Source of the DNA: an uncultured bacterium
GTDB lineage: Bacteria > Bacteroidota > Bacteroidia > Sphingobacteriales > Sphingobacteriaceae
Length of the DNA: 62,039 bases
Direction: 5' to 3'
Assembly (NCBI GenBank): GCA_903828245.1
Contig: CAIKLP010000021.1
Coordinates: forward strand, 1 to 62,039
The position numbers and the translations under genes are program-made. This document shows, piece after piece, positions 27,420 to 36,139 of this stretch (position 1 is its first letter; every line of letters starts with the position of its first letter). Under the pieces are notes generated by a model. The model worked only from the letters and a program-made list of their open reading frames with translations. It was not told where the DNA came from and did no database searches.

Positions 27420-28301
27420 TTATTTCTCTAAAGGGTTGTTAAATTTTGCATCTTCCATAGACGCTTCGTTTCTTAAATCTATTTTCTCCATCAATATCCA
27501 TTTACCTCTTCTGTATTTTAAACCATCGTACGAAAGGTCGGGTCCGTATACTTCAAAGTTGCCTTCGCTACGGGCGTTTGGTGCGGCTAAATGATCATAT
27601 ACAATCCATTTTTTATCACTTAAATAACGGAGCATCATCACCGCTTGCGAAGTATATTCAAACACCATGCGGTGCTGCGTTTTGTCTTTTAATTTTATGA
27701 TATCGTCTCCAAAAACAGGACTACCATTTTTTGCAAAACTCAACACATCGATTACTTTTTGTTGGCTATTTTGGTTATGTCCTTTCCATCCTAAAAGCAC
27801 ATATTTTTTATTTTTACTGAACCATCTTTTAGGTGCAATAATGGTATAATAATGAGCGCCATACCAGCTATCATTGGTTAAAGCAGTGTCTTGCGGATTT
27901 TGAATAAATGCCGAATTATCAAACAAGGGGTAAAGCGATAATTTATTTGGATCGTTTTTTTGAATGGCCCCATAATAACGGTAATGGCCATCGTCTGTTC
28001 TTAAATGCCAGGTGAATATTCTGAATTGATTATCGGGTGATCTCATAATGGAGATAGACACCACAGAATCAAACGGAAAGGCAAATGAGTTTGGGAGTTT
28101 TAAGGCCGATACTAAAGTTTTGATAAATATAAAAGTGCAATTCCTTCTGATTAATTCATCTTGGTTATTGACAATTTTATAAGACAAACTTTTTAAAGAG
28201 TCTTGTAAGGTGTAAAATTGCGGATCAAACTTTTGTTTTTCTTGGGCTTCACTTTGTTGAAAAATGAAGAGCAAACAGATGGCTAGCAATAACTTTTTCA
28301 T
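27420..28301 (-). CDS. secreted protein of unknown function
   Basis: A 293-residue protein with a clear signal peptide (LLLAICLLFIFQQSEAQ). I do not recognise a domain. The mature part is rich in aromatic residues and beta-strand-like segments, with FRIFTWHLRTDDGHYRYYG, a WYGAHYYTII stretch and YVLLGWKGHN. These look like repeated strands of a soluble periplasmic protein. It starts the operon with the DPP IV-like peptidase and MFS transporter, 2 bp upstream of the peptidase, so a role in the same peptide pathway is possible. Two cysteines at most, so disulfide cross-linking is not a feature. Confidence 0.75.
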   Translation of the reverse strand: MKKLLLAICLLFIFQQSEAQEKQKFDPQFYTLQDSLKSLSYKIVNNQDELIRRNCTFIFIKTLVSALKLPNSFAFPFDSVVSISIMRSPDNQFRIFTWHLRTDDGHYRYYGAIQKNDPNKLSLYPLFDNSAFIQNPQDTALTNDSWYGAHYYTIIAPKRWFSKNKKYVLLGWKGHNQNSQQKVIDVLSFAKNGSPVFGDDIIKLKDKTQHRMVFEYTSQAVMMLRYLSDKKWIVYDHLAAPNARSEGNFEVYGPDLSYDGLKYRRGKWILMEKIDLRNEASMEDAKFNNPLEK

Positions 28302-28332
28302 CGATTTATAAATTTATTTAAATATAAAAAAT

Positions 28333-28365
28333 AAAAAAAGGCATACCAAGCGATATGCCTTTTTT
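28333..28365 (-). terminator. intrinsic terminator downstream of the thiolase gene
   Basis: Stem of AAAAAAAGGCATA against TATGCCTTTTTT around an 8-nt loop. It lies 17 bp past the thiolase stop on the minus strand and separates that gene from the peptidase operon. Confidence 0.8.
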
Positions 28366-28381
28366 AGCTATTTTTAAAATG

Positions 28382-29560
28382 TTAGCTTAAGCGTTCAATC
28401 ACAATGGCCGAAGCACCGCCGCCGCCATTACAAATTGCCGCAACGCCAATTTTACCATTGTTTTGTTTTAATACAGAAAGTAAAGTGACAATAATTCTAC
28501 ATCCCGAACTACCCAGTGGATGCCCTAAAGCAACTGCACCGCCGTTTACATTTACTTTGGTAGCATCTAGTTTTAAAGCTTGGTTGTTAGCTAAAGCAAC
28601 TACAGAAAAGGCTTCATTAATTTCGTAAAAATCTACTTGATCTGCAGTGATACCAGCATGAGCCAAGGCTCTAGGGATAGCTTTAGCAGGTGCGGTAGTA
28701 AACCATTCTGGCGCTTGTTGCGCATCTGCATAACCTCTTATAATGGCCAATGGTTTTAAACCTAATGCCAATGCTTTTTCTTCCGACATTAACACCATTG
28801 CAGATGCACCATCGTTTAAGGTAGATGCATTTGCGGCGGTTACTGTACCATCTTTTTTAAATACGGGTTTTAATCCAGGAATTTTATCAAATTTTACTGC
28901 TTTAAATTCTTCGTCTTCTGCTACAATCGTAACTGCTCCTGCACGTCCTGGAATTTCGACCGCAACAATTTCTTCTTGGAATAATCCTTTTTCGAATGCA
29001 GCTTGTGCTCTATGGTAACTTTCAATGGCAAAAGCGTCTTGATCTTCTCTGCTAATATTACAGCTGCTCGCACATAATTCGGCTGCATTGCCCATGTGGT
29101 AATCGTTGTATACATCCCACAAACCATCTTTAATTAAACCATCGGTCACTTGTTGATGGCCTAATTTATAACCTTGTCTGGCTTTGTCTAAATAAAAAGG
29201 CACATTACTCATGCTCTCCATTCCACCAGCAACTACCACCTCGTTAATACCCATGGCAATGCTTTGGGCTGCAAGCATCACCGCTTTGGTTCCAGATGCG
29301 CAAACTTTGTTAATCGTGGTACTTGGAATATCTAATAAGCCAGCAAATTTGGCTGCTTGTGTAGCAGGTGCTTGGCCTAAATTCGCAGAAAGCACATTGC
29401 CCATATATATTTCTTGTACTTGTTCATTTGCTATTCCAGCTCGCTTAACCGCTTCTTTGATCGCAATTGCGCCTAATTGAGTGGCCGAAACAGCACTTAA
29501 AGATCCTCCAAAACTACCCATTGGGGTACGAGTGGCAGATACAATGACAACATTTTTCAT
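28382..29560 (-). CDS. acetyl-CoA C-acetyltransferase (thiolase)
   Basis: A 392-residue thiolase that joins or splits acetyl-CoA and acyl-CoA. The acylated nucleophile is Cys87 in NKVCASGTKAV; His347 in ALGHPLGSSG and Cys377 in AICNGGGGAS complete the active site. Length and motifs fit the biosynthetic/acetoacetyl-CoA type, although degradative use cannot be excluded. It is transcribed alone: a terminator follows and a TAAATTTG box lies on the minus strand at 29584-29577, about 16 nt before the start. Confidence 0.95.
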   Translation of the reverse strand: MKNVVIVSATRTPMGSFGGSLSAVSATQLGAIAIKEAVKRAGIANEQVQEIYMGNVLSANLGQAPATQAAKFAGLLDIPSTTINKVCASGTKAVMLAAQSIAMGINEVVVAGGMESMSNVPFYLDKARQGYKLGHQQVTDGLIKDGLWDVYNDYHMGNAAELCASSCNISREDQDAFAIESYHRAQAAFEKGLFQEEIVAVEIPGRAGAVTIVAEDEEFKAVKFDKIPGLKPVFKKDGTVTAANASTLNDGASAMVLMSEEKALALGLKPLAIIRGYADAQQAPEWFTTAPAKAIPRALAHAGITADQVDFYEINEAFSVVALANNQALKLDATKVNVNGGAVALGHPLGSSGCRIIVTLLSVLKQNNGKIGVAAICNGGGGASAIVIERLS

Positions 29561-29662
29561 AGGTTTAGATTTTTAACAAATTTAAGAATTTAATTCATTG
29601 AGCTAAACGAAATTCTTTATTTTATTCAGTAAAAACTATGTTTTTTCTTAATTTCACGGCAC

Positions 29663-31735
29663 ATGACTCCATCTAATAAAAACTACTTCAGGAGCATAGT
29701 CTTCACTAAATACACTTTAGTGGTGCTATGCGTAGCCATCATTGTTTCCGTTTTGCCTAAAGGCAGAACATTTAAATACGAATTTGATAAAGGTAAACCT
29801 TGGATGCATCAAAATTTAAATGCACCATTTGATTTTGCCATCGAAAAATCTAAGGAAGAAATTGACTTGGAGAAAAATAAAATTAATAAAAACGCACTCC
29901 CTTACTTTCAATTAGATCAAACATTAAGTCAAGAAATAAAAACGCAATTTGAAAGAGAATTTTATATACTATGGAAACAAAAGTATTTAAATGAAAATAA
30001 ACAAAGTAAAAATAAATACCTCGCCCTTGTTAAAGAAAAACTGTCTGTTGTTTTAGCCATTGGTATTATGGCTAATGAGCATGCCAGTATTAAAAAAAGC
30101 AATGCCAATGAATTTTATTTGTTAAACGGTAACCAAGCGAGCCTTTCAGAACCTAGCTCGCATTATACCATAGCCAATGCCTATCAAATATTACATCAAC
30201 AATTAAGCGTAATTAAACCTTCAGATACCGCAATTGTATTTTCTGCTTTGCAAAATGCTTTATCCGAAAATTTAATTTATGACGAAATTTTAAGCACTAA
30301 AATAAATAATGATGCCCTAATTAATATTAGCACCTACGAAGGGATGGTTGGCCAAGGCGATTTAATTATTGAAAATGGCACCATGGTTGACGAAGCAAAA
30401 TTTAAGGTGCTCGAATCTTTGAAAAATGAATATGATAGGCGATTAGGAGTATTAGGTAATAAATATTTAGTGGTATTGGGTCAAACACTGCTCGTATCCT
30501 TAATTATCACCTTATTGATGGTATTCTTGTCTATGTTTAGAAAAGACATTTATGCCGATTTGCGTAAAATGTTTTTAATTCTAAGTATTGTAACCGGCAT
30601 GCTGCTGGTGTTGTCTTGGGCTTTGAGGTTAAATTTACCTTCTTTATATTTTATCCCTTATTGTATTGTGCCCATTATTATTAGGGTGATATTTGACACC
30701 CGATTGGCCTTATATATTCATTTATTAGTGGTGGTTTTGGCTGGATTTTTTGTGCCCAACGGATACGAATTTATTTTCTTACAATTAACCGCCGGAATGG
30801 TAGCCATTAATAGTATTAAAAATTTACTCAGACGCTCTCAGTTTTTAATTTCTGCTATTTTAATTTATGCAACCTATGTGATAGGCTACATAGGTATTTC
30901 TATTATTCATGAAGGTTCGTTTATTCCAATTAATTGGGATCATTTATTGTGGTTTTTGGTAAGTGTGATTTTATCTTTAGTGGCTTATCCTGTAATTTAT
31001 GCCTTCGAAAAATTATTTGGAATTACTACAGAAGTCACCTTAATGGAGTATACCAATATCAATAATAAATTATTGAGAGATCTGTCGTATAAAGCACCTG
31101 GTACTTTTCAGCATTCTTTACAAGTAGCTAATTTAGCCGAAGCCGCTATTTTTAAGATTGGCGGAAATGCCCTATTAGTAAGGGCCGGAGCGCTTTACCA
31201 CGATATTGGAAAAATGGAAACGCCCGAATATTTTATTGAAAATCAACAGCGTGGCATCAATCCACACGACGACTTGGCATACGAAGAGAGCGCGAAAATT
31301 ATTATTCGACATGTTTATGCAGGCATAGAAATTGCCACTAAAAATAGGCTACCATCCGAGATCATCGATTTTATTCGCACACACCATGGTAATACCAGGG
31401 TCGATTATTTTTATCAATCTTTCTTAAAAAACTATCCCGAAAAATCAATCAACGAAAATGTTTTTCGTTATCCTGGGCCTATTCCTTTTGCAAAAGAACA
31501 AGCGGTGTTAATGCTTGCTGACAGTGTAGAAGCGGCTTCTAGGAGTTTAAAAGAACCCTCGGAGCAAACGATTAGCGAACTGGTAGAAAGAATAATTGAA
31601 TACAAAATCAATCAACAGCAATTCATTAATAGCGATATTTCTTTTAAAGAAATTTATATCATTAAGCAATTGTTTAAAGAAATGTTGATGAGTATGTACC
31701 ACATAAGAATGGGATACCAAATAGAAAACAGTTAA
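29663..31735 (+). CDS. 7TM-HD domain phosphohydrolase (PgpH-like c-di-AMP phosphodiesterase)
   Basis: A 690-residue membrane enzyme. An N-terminal helix (~15-32) is followed by an extracytoplasmic 7TMR-HDED domain (~40-265), seven membrane helices (~268-450) and a cytoplasmic HD domain. Metal-site residues visible: His484 (TFQHSLQVANLA), His513-Asp514 (LYHDIGKM), His550 (RHVYAG), His574-His575 (THHGN) and Asp620 (MLADSVEAA). This architecture is that of PgpH, which hydrolyses c-di-AMP to pApA and thereby affects osmotic and wall homeostasis. Its 3' end overlaps the convergent YihY gene by 4 bp. Confidence 0.93.
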   Translation: MTPSNKNYFRSIVFTKYTLVVLCVAIIVSVLPKGRTFKYEFDKGKPWMHQNLNAPFDFAIEKSKEEIDLEKNKINKNALPYFQLDQTLSQEIKTQFEREFYILWKQKYLNENKQSKNKYLALVKEKLSVVLAIGIMANEHASIKKSNANEFYLLNGNQASLSEPSSHYTIANAYQILHQQLSVIKPSDTAIVFSALQNALSENLIYDEILSTKINNDALINISTYEGMVGQGDLIIENGTMVDEAKFKVLESLKNEYDRRLGVLGNKYLVVLGQTLLVSLIITLLMVFLSMFRKDIYADLRKMFLILSIVTGMLLVLSWALRLNLPSLYFIPYCIVPIIIRVIFDTRLALYIHLLVVVLAGFFVPNGYEFIFLQLTAGMVAINSIKNLLRRSQFLISAILIYATYVIGYIGISIIHEGSFIPINWDHLLWFLVSVILSLVAYPVIYAFEKLFGITTEVTLMEYTNINNKLLRDLSYKAPGTFQHSLQVANLAEAAIFKIGGNALLVRAGALYHDIGKMETPEYFIENQQRGINPHDDLAYEESAKIIIRHVYAGIEIATKNRLPSEIIDFIRTHHGNTRVDYFYQSFLKNYPEKSINENVFRYPGPIPFAKEQAVLMLADSVEAASRSLKEPSEQTISELVERIIEYKINQQQFINSDISFKEIYIIKQLFKEMLMSMYHIRMGYQIENS

Positions 31736-32697
31736 TTGGTTGTTTCTGTTTTTAGTCTATTGCCTTTTTTAGGTGCTGGTAAATTTCGTTTGATAATATT
31801 AATGCTGGCATTTAATTCAAAACCGATGAGTAAAATCATAGAGTTTAAATAGAGCCAAATCATAATCACAATAAGGGTTCCAATAGAACCGTACAACTTA
31901 TTATAGCTACTAAAATTGTTGACATAATAGGCAAAGCCTAAAGAAGTAATAATTGATAATAAGGTAGCCAATGTCGAACCAGCCGAAACAAATTTAAATT
32001 TTTTCGTTGTTGCGGGTCCAAAATAATATAAGGAAGAAATAATACAAAAAAACAAAGCAATAATGGTAATCCAATTAGTACCTAAAATAGCATAATAGGC
32101 TAATGGTCCTTTAATAATTCCCATTAATTTTAATTTCCTTAATATACTTTCGCCTGTAATAATTAAAGCAACACCAGCGACCAATAATAAGGATAAGCCC
32201 ATGGTTAAATAAGTAGCTACCAGCCTTTGTTTCCAGGGCTTTCGGGTTTCTAAAATTAATGATGCTTTATTGAAATTACGCATCAAAGCCATTACGCCAT
32301 TGGTTGCAAAAAACAAGGCAGTAAGAAATCCAAAAGACAATAAACTGCCGTTTTGATTTTCAATAATATCGGTAATAGTAGATTGAATGGCAAGGAATGC
32401 ATCTTTGGGTAGTACTTGTACGAGAATACTAAAAAGTTCGCCTTTAAAGTTTTTGACAGGGATGTAGGGGATAAGCGTAAATAAAAATATGGTAGCCGGA
32501 AATATGGCTAATAAAAAACTATAAGCTAAAGAAGATGATTTTGCATTTAATTGTTCTTTGCGTATTTCTTTGAAAAAAAATTCTAAAACAGTAAAAAGTG
32601 GTAAGCCGTCAAAGCCAATAGGAATTATCCTTTGACTCCATTCAACTAATTGTTGAAACCAATTAAAACGAAGTAAAAATCGGTATAGCCAGCTCAT
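31732..32697 (-). CDS. YihY/BrkB-family inner-membrane protein
   Basis: A 321-residue integral membrane protein with six predicted helices. Family features are KSSSLAYSFLLAIFPATIFL near the first helix, LFFATNGVMALMRNFNKA, and FVSAGSTLATLLSIITSLGFAYYV followed by NKLYGSIGTLIVIMIWLYLNS. The family was once wrongly called ribonuclease BN; its real function is unsettled. It is the last gene of the five-gene minus-strand operon beginning with the T9SS cargo protein, and starts 2 bp after the thioesterase. Confidence 0.9.
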   Translation of the reverse strand: MSWLYRFLLRFNWFQQLVEWSQRIIPIGFDGLPLFTVLEFFFKEIRKEQLNAKSSSLAYSFLLAIFPATIFLFTLIPYIPVKNFKGELFSILVQVLPKDAFLAIQSTITDIIENQNGSLLSFGFLTALFFATNGVMALMRNFNKASLILETRKPWKQRLVATYLTMGLSLLLVAGVALIITGESILRKLKLMGIIKGPLAYYAILGTNWITIIALFFCIISSLYYFGPATTKKFKFVSAGSTLATLLSIITSLGFAYYVNNFSSYNKLYGSIGTLIVIMIWLYLNSMILLIGFELNASINIIKRNLPAPKKGNRLKTETTN

Positions 32698-32699
32698 TT

Positions 32700-33110
32700 T
32701 TAAATGGTAAAGTTTTCTTTAATTTTAGATAATAAAATTTCGGGGCAATTACATGGGCGCATACTTTCCATATTTACAAATACCAAAGTTGTTTCGCCTA
32801 GGTGAATTAATATGCCGGCTTCATTGGTAATTTCATAATTAAATAAAATGCGTGTTTGCGGAATTTCCTTAATAATTACTTTAATAGTCAATAAATCATC
32901 GTAGTAGGCGGGTTTAATATATTTACTTTTCAATTCTAAAACCGGCATCATAATGCCCGATTCCTCCATCGCTTTATAACTTAGGCCAATGCTACGGAGC
33001 ATATCAACCCTAGCCACTTCAAAATAGGAAGCATAGTTGCCATAATAAACAAAAGCCATTTGGTCTGTTTCGGCATATCTTACCCTTAGTTTAGTTTCAA
33101 AAGTATACAT
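32700..33110 (-). CDS. YbgC/FadM-family acyl-CoA thioesterase
   Basis: A 136-residue hotdog-fold thioesterase. The catalytic aspartate is Asp16 in RYAETDQMAFVYYGNYASYF, the equivalent of the TDxxGxVYHxNY motif; the glycine-valine of the motif is replaced by Ala-Phe. Typical length. The start follows the mltG stop with no gap. In many bacteria YbgC homologs are linked to the envelope, and here too the gene lies among envelope genes. Acyl chain preference unknown. Confidence 0.92.
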   Translation of the reverse strand: MYTFETKLRVRYAETDQMAFVYYGNYASYFEVARVDMLRSIGLSYKAMEESGIMMPVLELKSKYIKPAYYDDLLTIKVIIKEIPQTRILFNYEITNEAGILIHLGETTLVFVNMESMRPCNCPEILLSKIKENFTI

Positions 33111-34139
33111 CTATTTTTTTATTCCCCTATTGTTTAACGCTTGTTGAAATTTTTTGGCATTCATTTGGTGTTCGGTTACATTGCTTGCAAAATTATGTAA
33201 TCCCGAAAAATCTTCTTTTGCACAAAAATAAATATAATTATGTTTTTCGAAATGCAATACAGCATCTATAGCCGCTACAGAAGGCATACAGATGGGTCCT
33301 GGAGGCAATCCATTATATTTGTAAGTATTATATGGAGAGTCTTTTTGCAATAATTTATATAAAACTCTTTTTACCGTAAAATCGCCATTGGCATAAATAA
33401 CGGTTGGGTCTGCTTCTAATTTGATGCCTCTATTTAAACGATTCATATACACGCCGGCAATTCTTACCATCTCTCTGTTGAGGAGGGCTTCTTGATCGAC
33501 AATAGAGGCTAGGATACTTGCTTGCACTGGGCTTAGTCCAATTGCTTTTGCTTGAGCTAATCTTTCGGTATGCCAAAATTTAACATATTCTTTTTGCATT
33601 CTTTCAAAGAATTTTTCTTTCGAAGTATTCCAATACATTTCGTAGGTATTTGGAATAAACATGCAAAAAATTGTTTCTTCATCAAAGCCATATTGTCTTA
33701 CTAAATCTATGCTATCTAGCATATTTAAAAATGCTAAGGAATCTATCTCAAAATTCTTACCGATGTAGCCTGCAAAGTCTGTTTTTAAACGAATGTTTTG
33801 AAAGGTTAATTTAATAGGCTCTTGCTTGCCAGAACGAAGCAATCTTACTAATTCAATATTGCTCAAACCTTTTGTAATCTTGTATTTGCCAGGTTTGATA
33901 TTTTTAAAATTCATTTTGCTAGCAACCCATTTAAATGATTCGGTATTATTTAAAATATGTTGCGCTTTAATAATGGCAACAACATCATCTAAATTACTAC
34001 CAGTAGGGATGTATAAATAACCTTGATCGAATTGCTTGTTCGTATTACTTCGAAATAATTTTAATGAAAAATTAGTAGCGGTACCGAGTAATAAAACCAA
34101 GCAGACAATTAAAATGATATAGATTCTTTTTTTGTTCAT
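33111..34139 (-). CDS. mltG: endolytic murein transglycosylase MltG
   Basis: A 342-residue membrane-anchored lytic transglycosylase that cuts nascent glycan strands in the periplasm and sets their length. A single N-terminal helix (~6-24) is followed by a LysM-like subdomain (TGSNLDDVVAIIKAQHIL) and the YceG domain. The catalytic glutamate is Glu217 in SILASIVDQEALL, followed by VYMNRLNRGIKLEADPTVIY and GLPPGPICMPSVAAIDA. It lies between the heptaheme cytochrome (5 bp) and the thioesterase (0 bp). Confidence 0.95.
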   Translation of the reverse strand: MNKKRIYIILIVCLVLLLGTATNFSLKLFRSNTNKQFDQGYLYIPTGSNLDDVVAIIKAQHILNNTESFKWVASKMNFKNIKPGKYKITKGLSNIELVRLLRSGKQEPIKLTFQNIRLKTDFAGYIGKNFEIDSLAFLNMLDSIDLVRQYGFDEETIFCMFIPNTYEMYWNTSKEKFFERMQKEYVKFWHTERLAQAKAIGLSPVQASILASIVDQEALLNREMVRIAGVYMNRLNRGIKLEADPTVIYANGDFTVKRVLYKLLQKDSPYNTYKYNGLPPGPICMPSVAAIDAVLHFEKHNYIYFCAKEDFSGLHNFASNVTEHQMNAKKFQQALNNRGIKK

Positions 34140-34144
34140 TCTCC

Positions 34145-36139
34145 TTATTTATGCTGCGCAACTTCCTTCATCGCTTGTTTGATTAATTCGTTATTAGGAT
34201 TGTTTTTAATGATTCTTTTCATTAAAACAATGGCCTCGGTCTTTTTATTCATATTAACGAGCAATGCCGATTTATTAATTAAGGCCTGTTCGTAATCGGG
34301 GTCTAGGGCTATCGCTTGGTTATACAATTCCATTGCTTTATTAAAATTGCTATTTAAGGCATAAATGTAGCCCATATTTGACAAAGCAGGTGCAAACTTA
34401 GGGTTTTCTTGTATAATAAACTCAAAGCACTTCTTAGCTTCTATTTGATTGCCCATTTGTAAGGCGGTACTGCCTAATTTATTTTGAAATTCTAAGTAAT
34501 AGGGGCCTGCTTGACAAGCTAATCTGTAAAATATAATGGCCTTTGCCCGATCGCCTAAATTACTATAGGCTTCGCCAATTCTATATAATGTCCAAGGATC
34601 TTTACTATACGTTACTTGATTTTTTTCTGCTAATTGTACCAAAGCCTTAAAGTCTTGTTTTAAAAAGGCTAATCTAACGAGGTTGTTAAATAAGTGTCTT
34701 TCGGAATAATTCCCTTTTTTAGCAAAGTAAAAACTAGCCGAGTCGAGATAAGATTTATTATTTTTAAATTTTTCGAAATAATTTAAATAACCTTCTGCAA
34801 TGGTATGCGCATTTGGCTTTGGGTTATTGATTGCAGCTAATCCAATAAATTCTTTGATCTGTTTTACCGCGTTTTGTTTAATGGGTATTTGTATGCGATG
34901 GTCATGAACAGTTACATGTGGAATGTCTTCAGTACCAGATTTGGGCATATGGCAACTCCAACAATTATCCTCGTTTGTTTTTCTGATACTCAATTTCTCT
35001 GAACATAGCGGCAGGCTTGCATATTTTTGATTGCCATGACAACTTTTGCAGGCATTATTAAATTGGGTATTAGCCGTATTTTTAATGCTGACATGTGGAT
35101 TGTGACAACTGATACAGGTCAACGAGCTCACATTGTTATTGCTCAATTTGCTATTGCTGTATTTCTTAGTATCGGTATTGATTTTTAATCGGGTACTTTC
35201 TACAAAACACTTACTTTGTTTTAATCGATCGGCATGCGATGCCATGATAAAACTTTGTTGGTCGCCTTTGTATCTTGGTAGAAAAACATTGATATAGTCG
35301 GAGAGTTTTTGTCCGGGTTTAAAATCGAAAAAAGATTTACCTTCTGCTAATACTGCATCGCCTTGTAAATGGCAACGCTGACAAACATCTACTTGTAAAT
35401 CGTAAGGTAATTTTTTAGGGTTGACAATGGTATAATCAATCATGGTAGCCGTATCGACCAAATGACCCAATTGTTTTTCTCTTACATGGATGCTACCTGG
35501 CCCGTGGCACCTTTCGCAATCAATACCCTGGGGTATAGAAACGAACTTATTTTTAGAACCGGGCATAATATTAGGATAAGCATTATGACAGCTCATGCAT
35601 TCTAATTCGATGGTTCTACTGAAGCGCGAATTGTGTTTGTTTTCAAAACCAGGCGGCAAATCCCATTGTCCTTTTTGGGTATAAAAGGTGAGGGGCATTT
35701 GAAAAATATAGCCGTTAATTTGAGACAAATGCGAATTGGTATGCATGCCCGAACCAATGATATAGTTTACTTTTTCGAGCCTTTTATGTACGGTATCTTT
35801 TCCAGCTAATCTATATTCAAGAATAAATATTTCCTTATTTTTTAAAATGGGTTGATAATAAAAGTCAAGGAACTTATCGTATACAATGGCATGTGCATTA
35901 AATTTTGCAGCTGTTTTTTGTTCGTTAGCCATGTCAAAACTTTGGCCCATTCCTGTATGGATAAATGTCTCATGAATATTGCTGTGACAGCCTTTGCAGG
36001 TATTCATACCTACATATTTTACAGAATCTGCATGGTTTAAATATACACTGGTATTTTGATTGGTATTACTGTTGGAACTACAATTTATTTCCAGCATGAA
36101 TACAACCAATGCCATAAATAATGGAATAAGCTTATTCAT
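34145..36139 (-). CDS. seven-heme c-type cytochrome with C-terminal TPR domain
   Basis: A 664-residue exported electron-transfer protein. Seven CxxCH heme sites: C48-C51 (CKGCH), C181 (CMSCH), C208 (CERCH), C253 (CQRCH), C342 (CISCH), C364 (CKSCH) and C393 (CWSCH). The N-terminus is hydrophobic and ends in INCSS, a weak lipobox with Cys20. Residues ~500-660 hold about four tetratricopeptide repeats, for example IYALNSNFNKAMELYNQAI. The layout resembles uncharacterised multiheme/TPR cytochromes of Bacteroidota and Planctomycetes. Its start overlaps the T9SS gene by 8 bp. Redox partner unknown. Confidence 0.9.
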   Translation of the reverse strand: MNKLIPLFMALVVFMLEINCSSNSNTNQNTSVYLNHADSVKYVGMNTCKGCHSNIHETFIHTGMGQSFDMANEQKTAAKFNAHAIVYDKFLDFYYQPILKNKEIFILEYRLAGKDTVHKRLEKVNYIIGSGMHTNSHLSQINGYIFQMPLTFYTQKGQWDLPPGFENKHNSRFSRTIELECMSCHNAYPNIMPGSKNKFVSIPQGIDCERCHGPGSIHVREKQLGHLVDTATMIDYTIVNPKKLPYDLQVDVCQRCHLQGDAVLAEGKSFFDFKPGQKLSDYINVFLPRYKGDQQSFIMASHADRLKQSKCFVESTRLKINTDTKKYSNSKLSNNNVSSLTCISCHNPHVSIKNTANTQFNNACKSCHGNQKYASLPLCSEKLSIRKTNEDNCWSCHMPKSGTEDIPHVTVHDHRIQIPIKQNAVKQIKEFIGLAAINNPKPNAHTIAEGYLNYFEKFKNNKSYLDSASFYFAKKGNYSERHLFNNLVRLAFLKQDFKALVQLAEKNQVTYSKDPWTLYRIGEAYSNLGDRAKAIIFYRLACQAGPYYLEFQNKLGSTALQMGNQIEAKKCFEFIIQENPKFAPALSNMGYIYALNSNFNKAMELYNQAIALDPDYEQALINKSALLVNMNKKTEAIVLMKRIIKNNPNNELIKQAMKEVAQHK

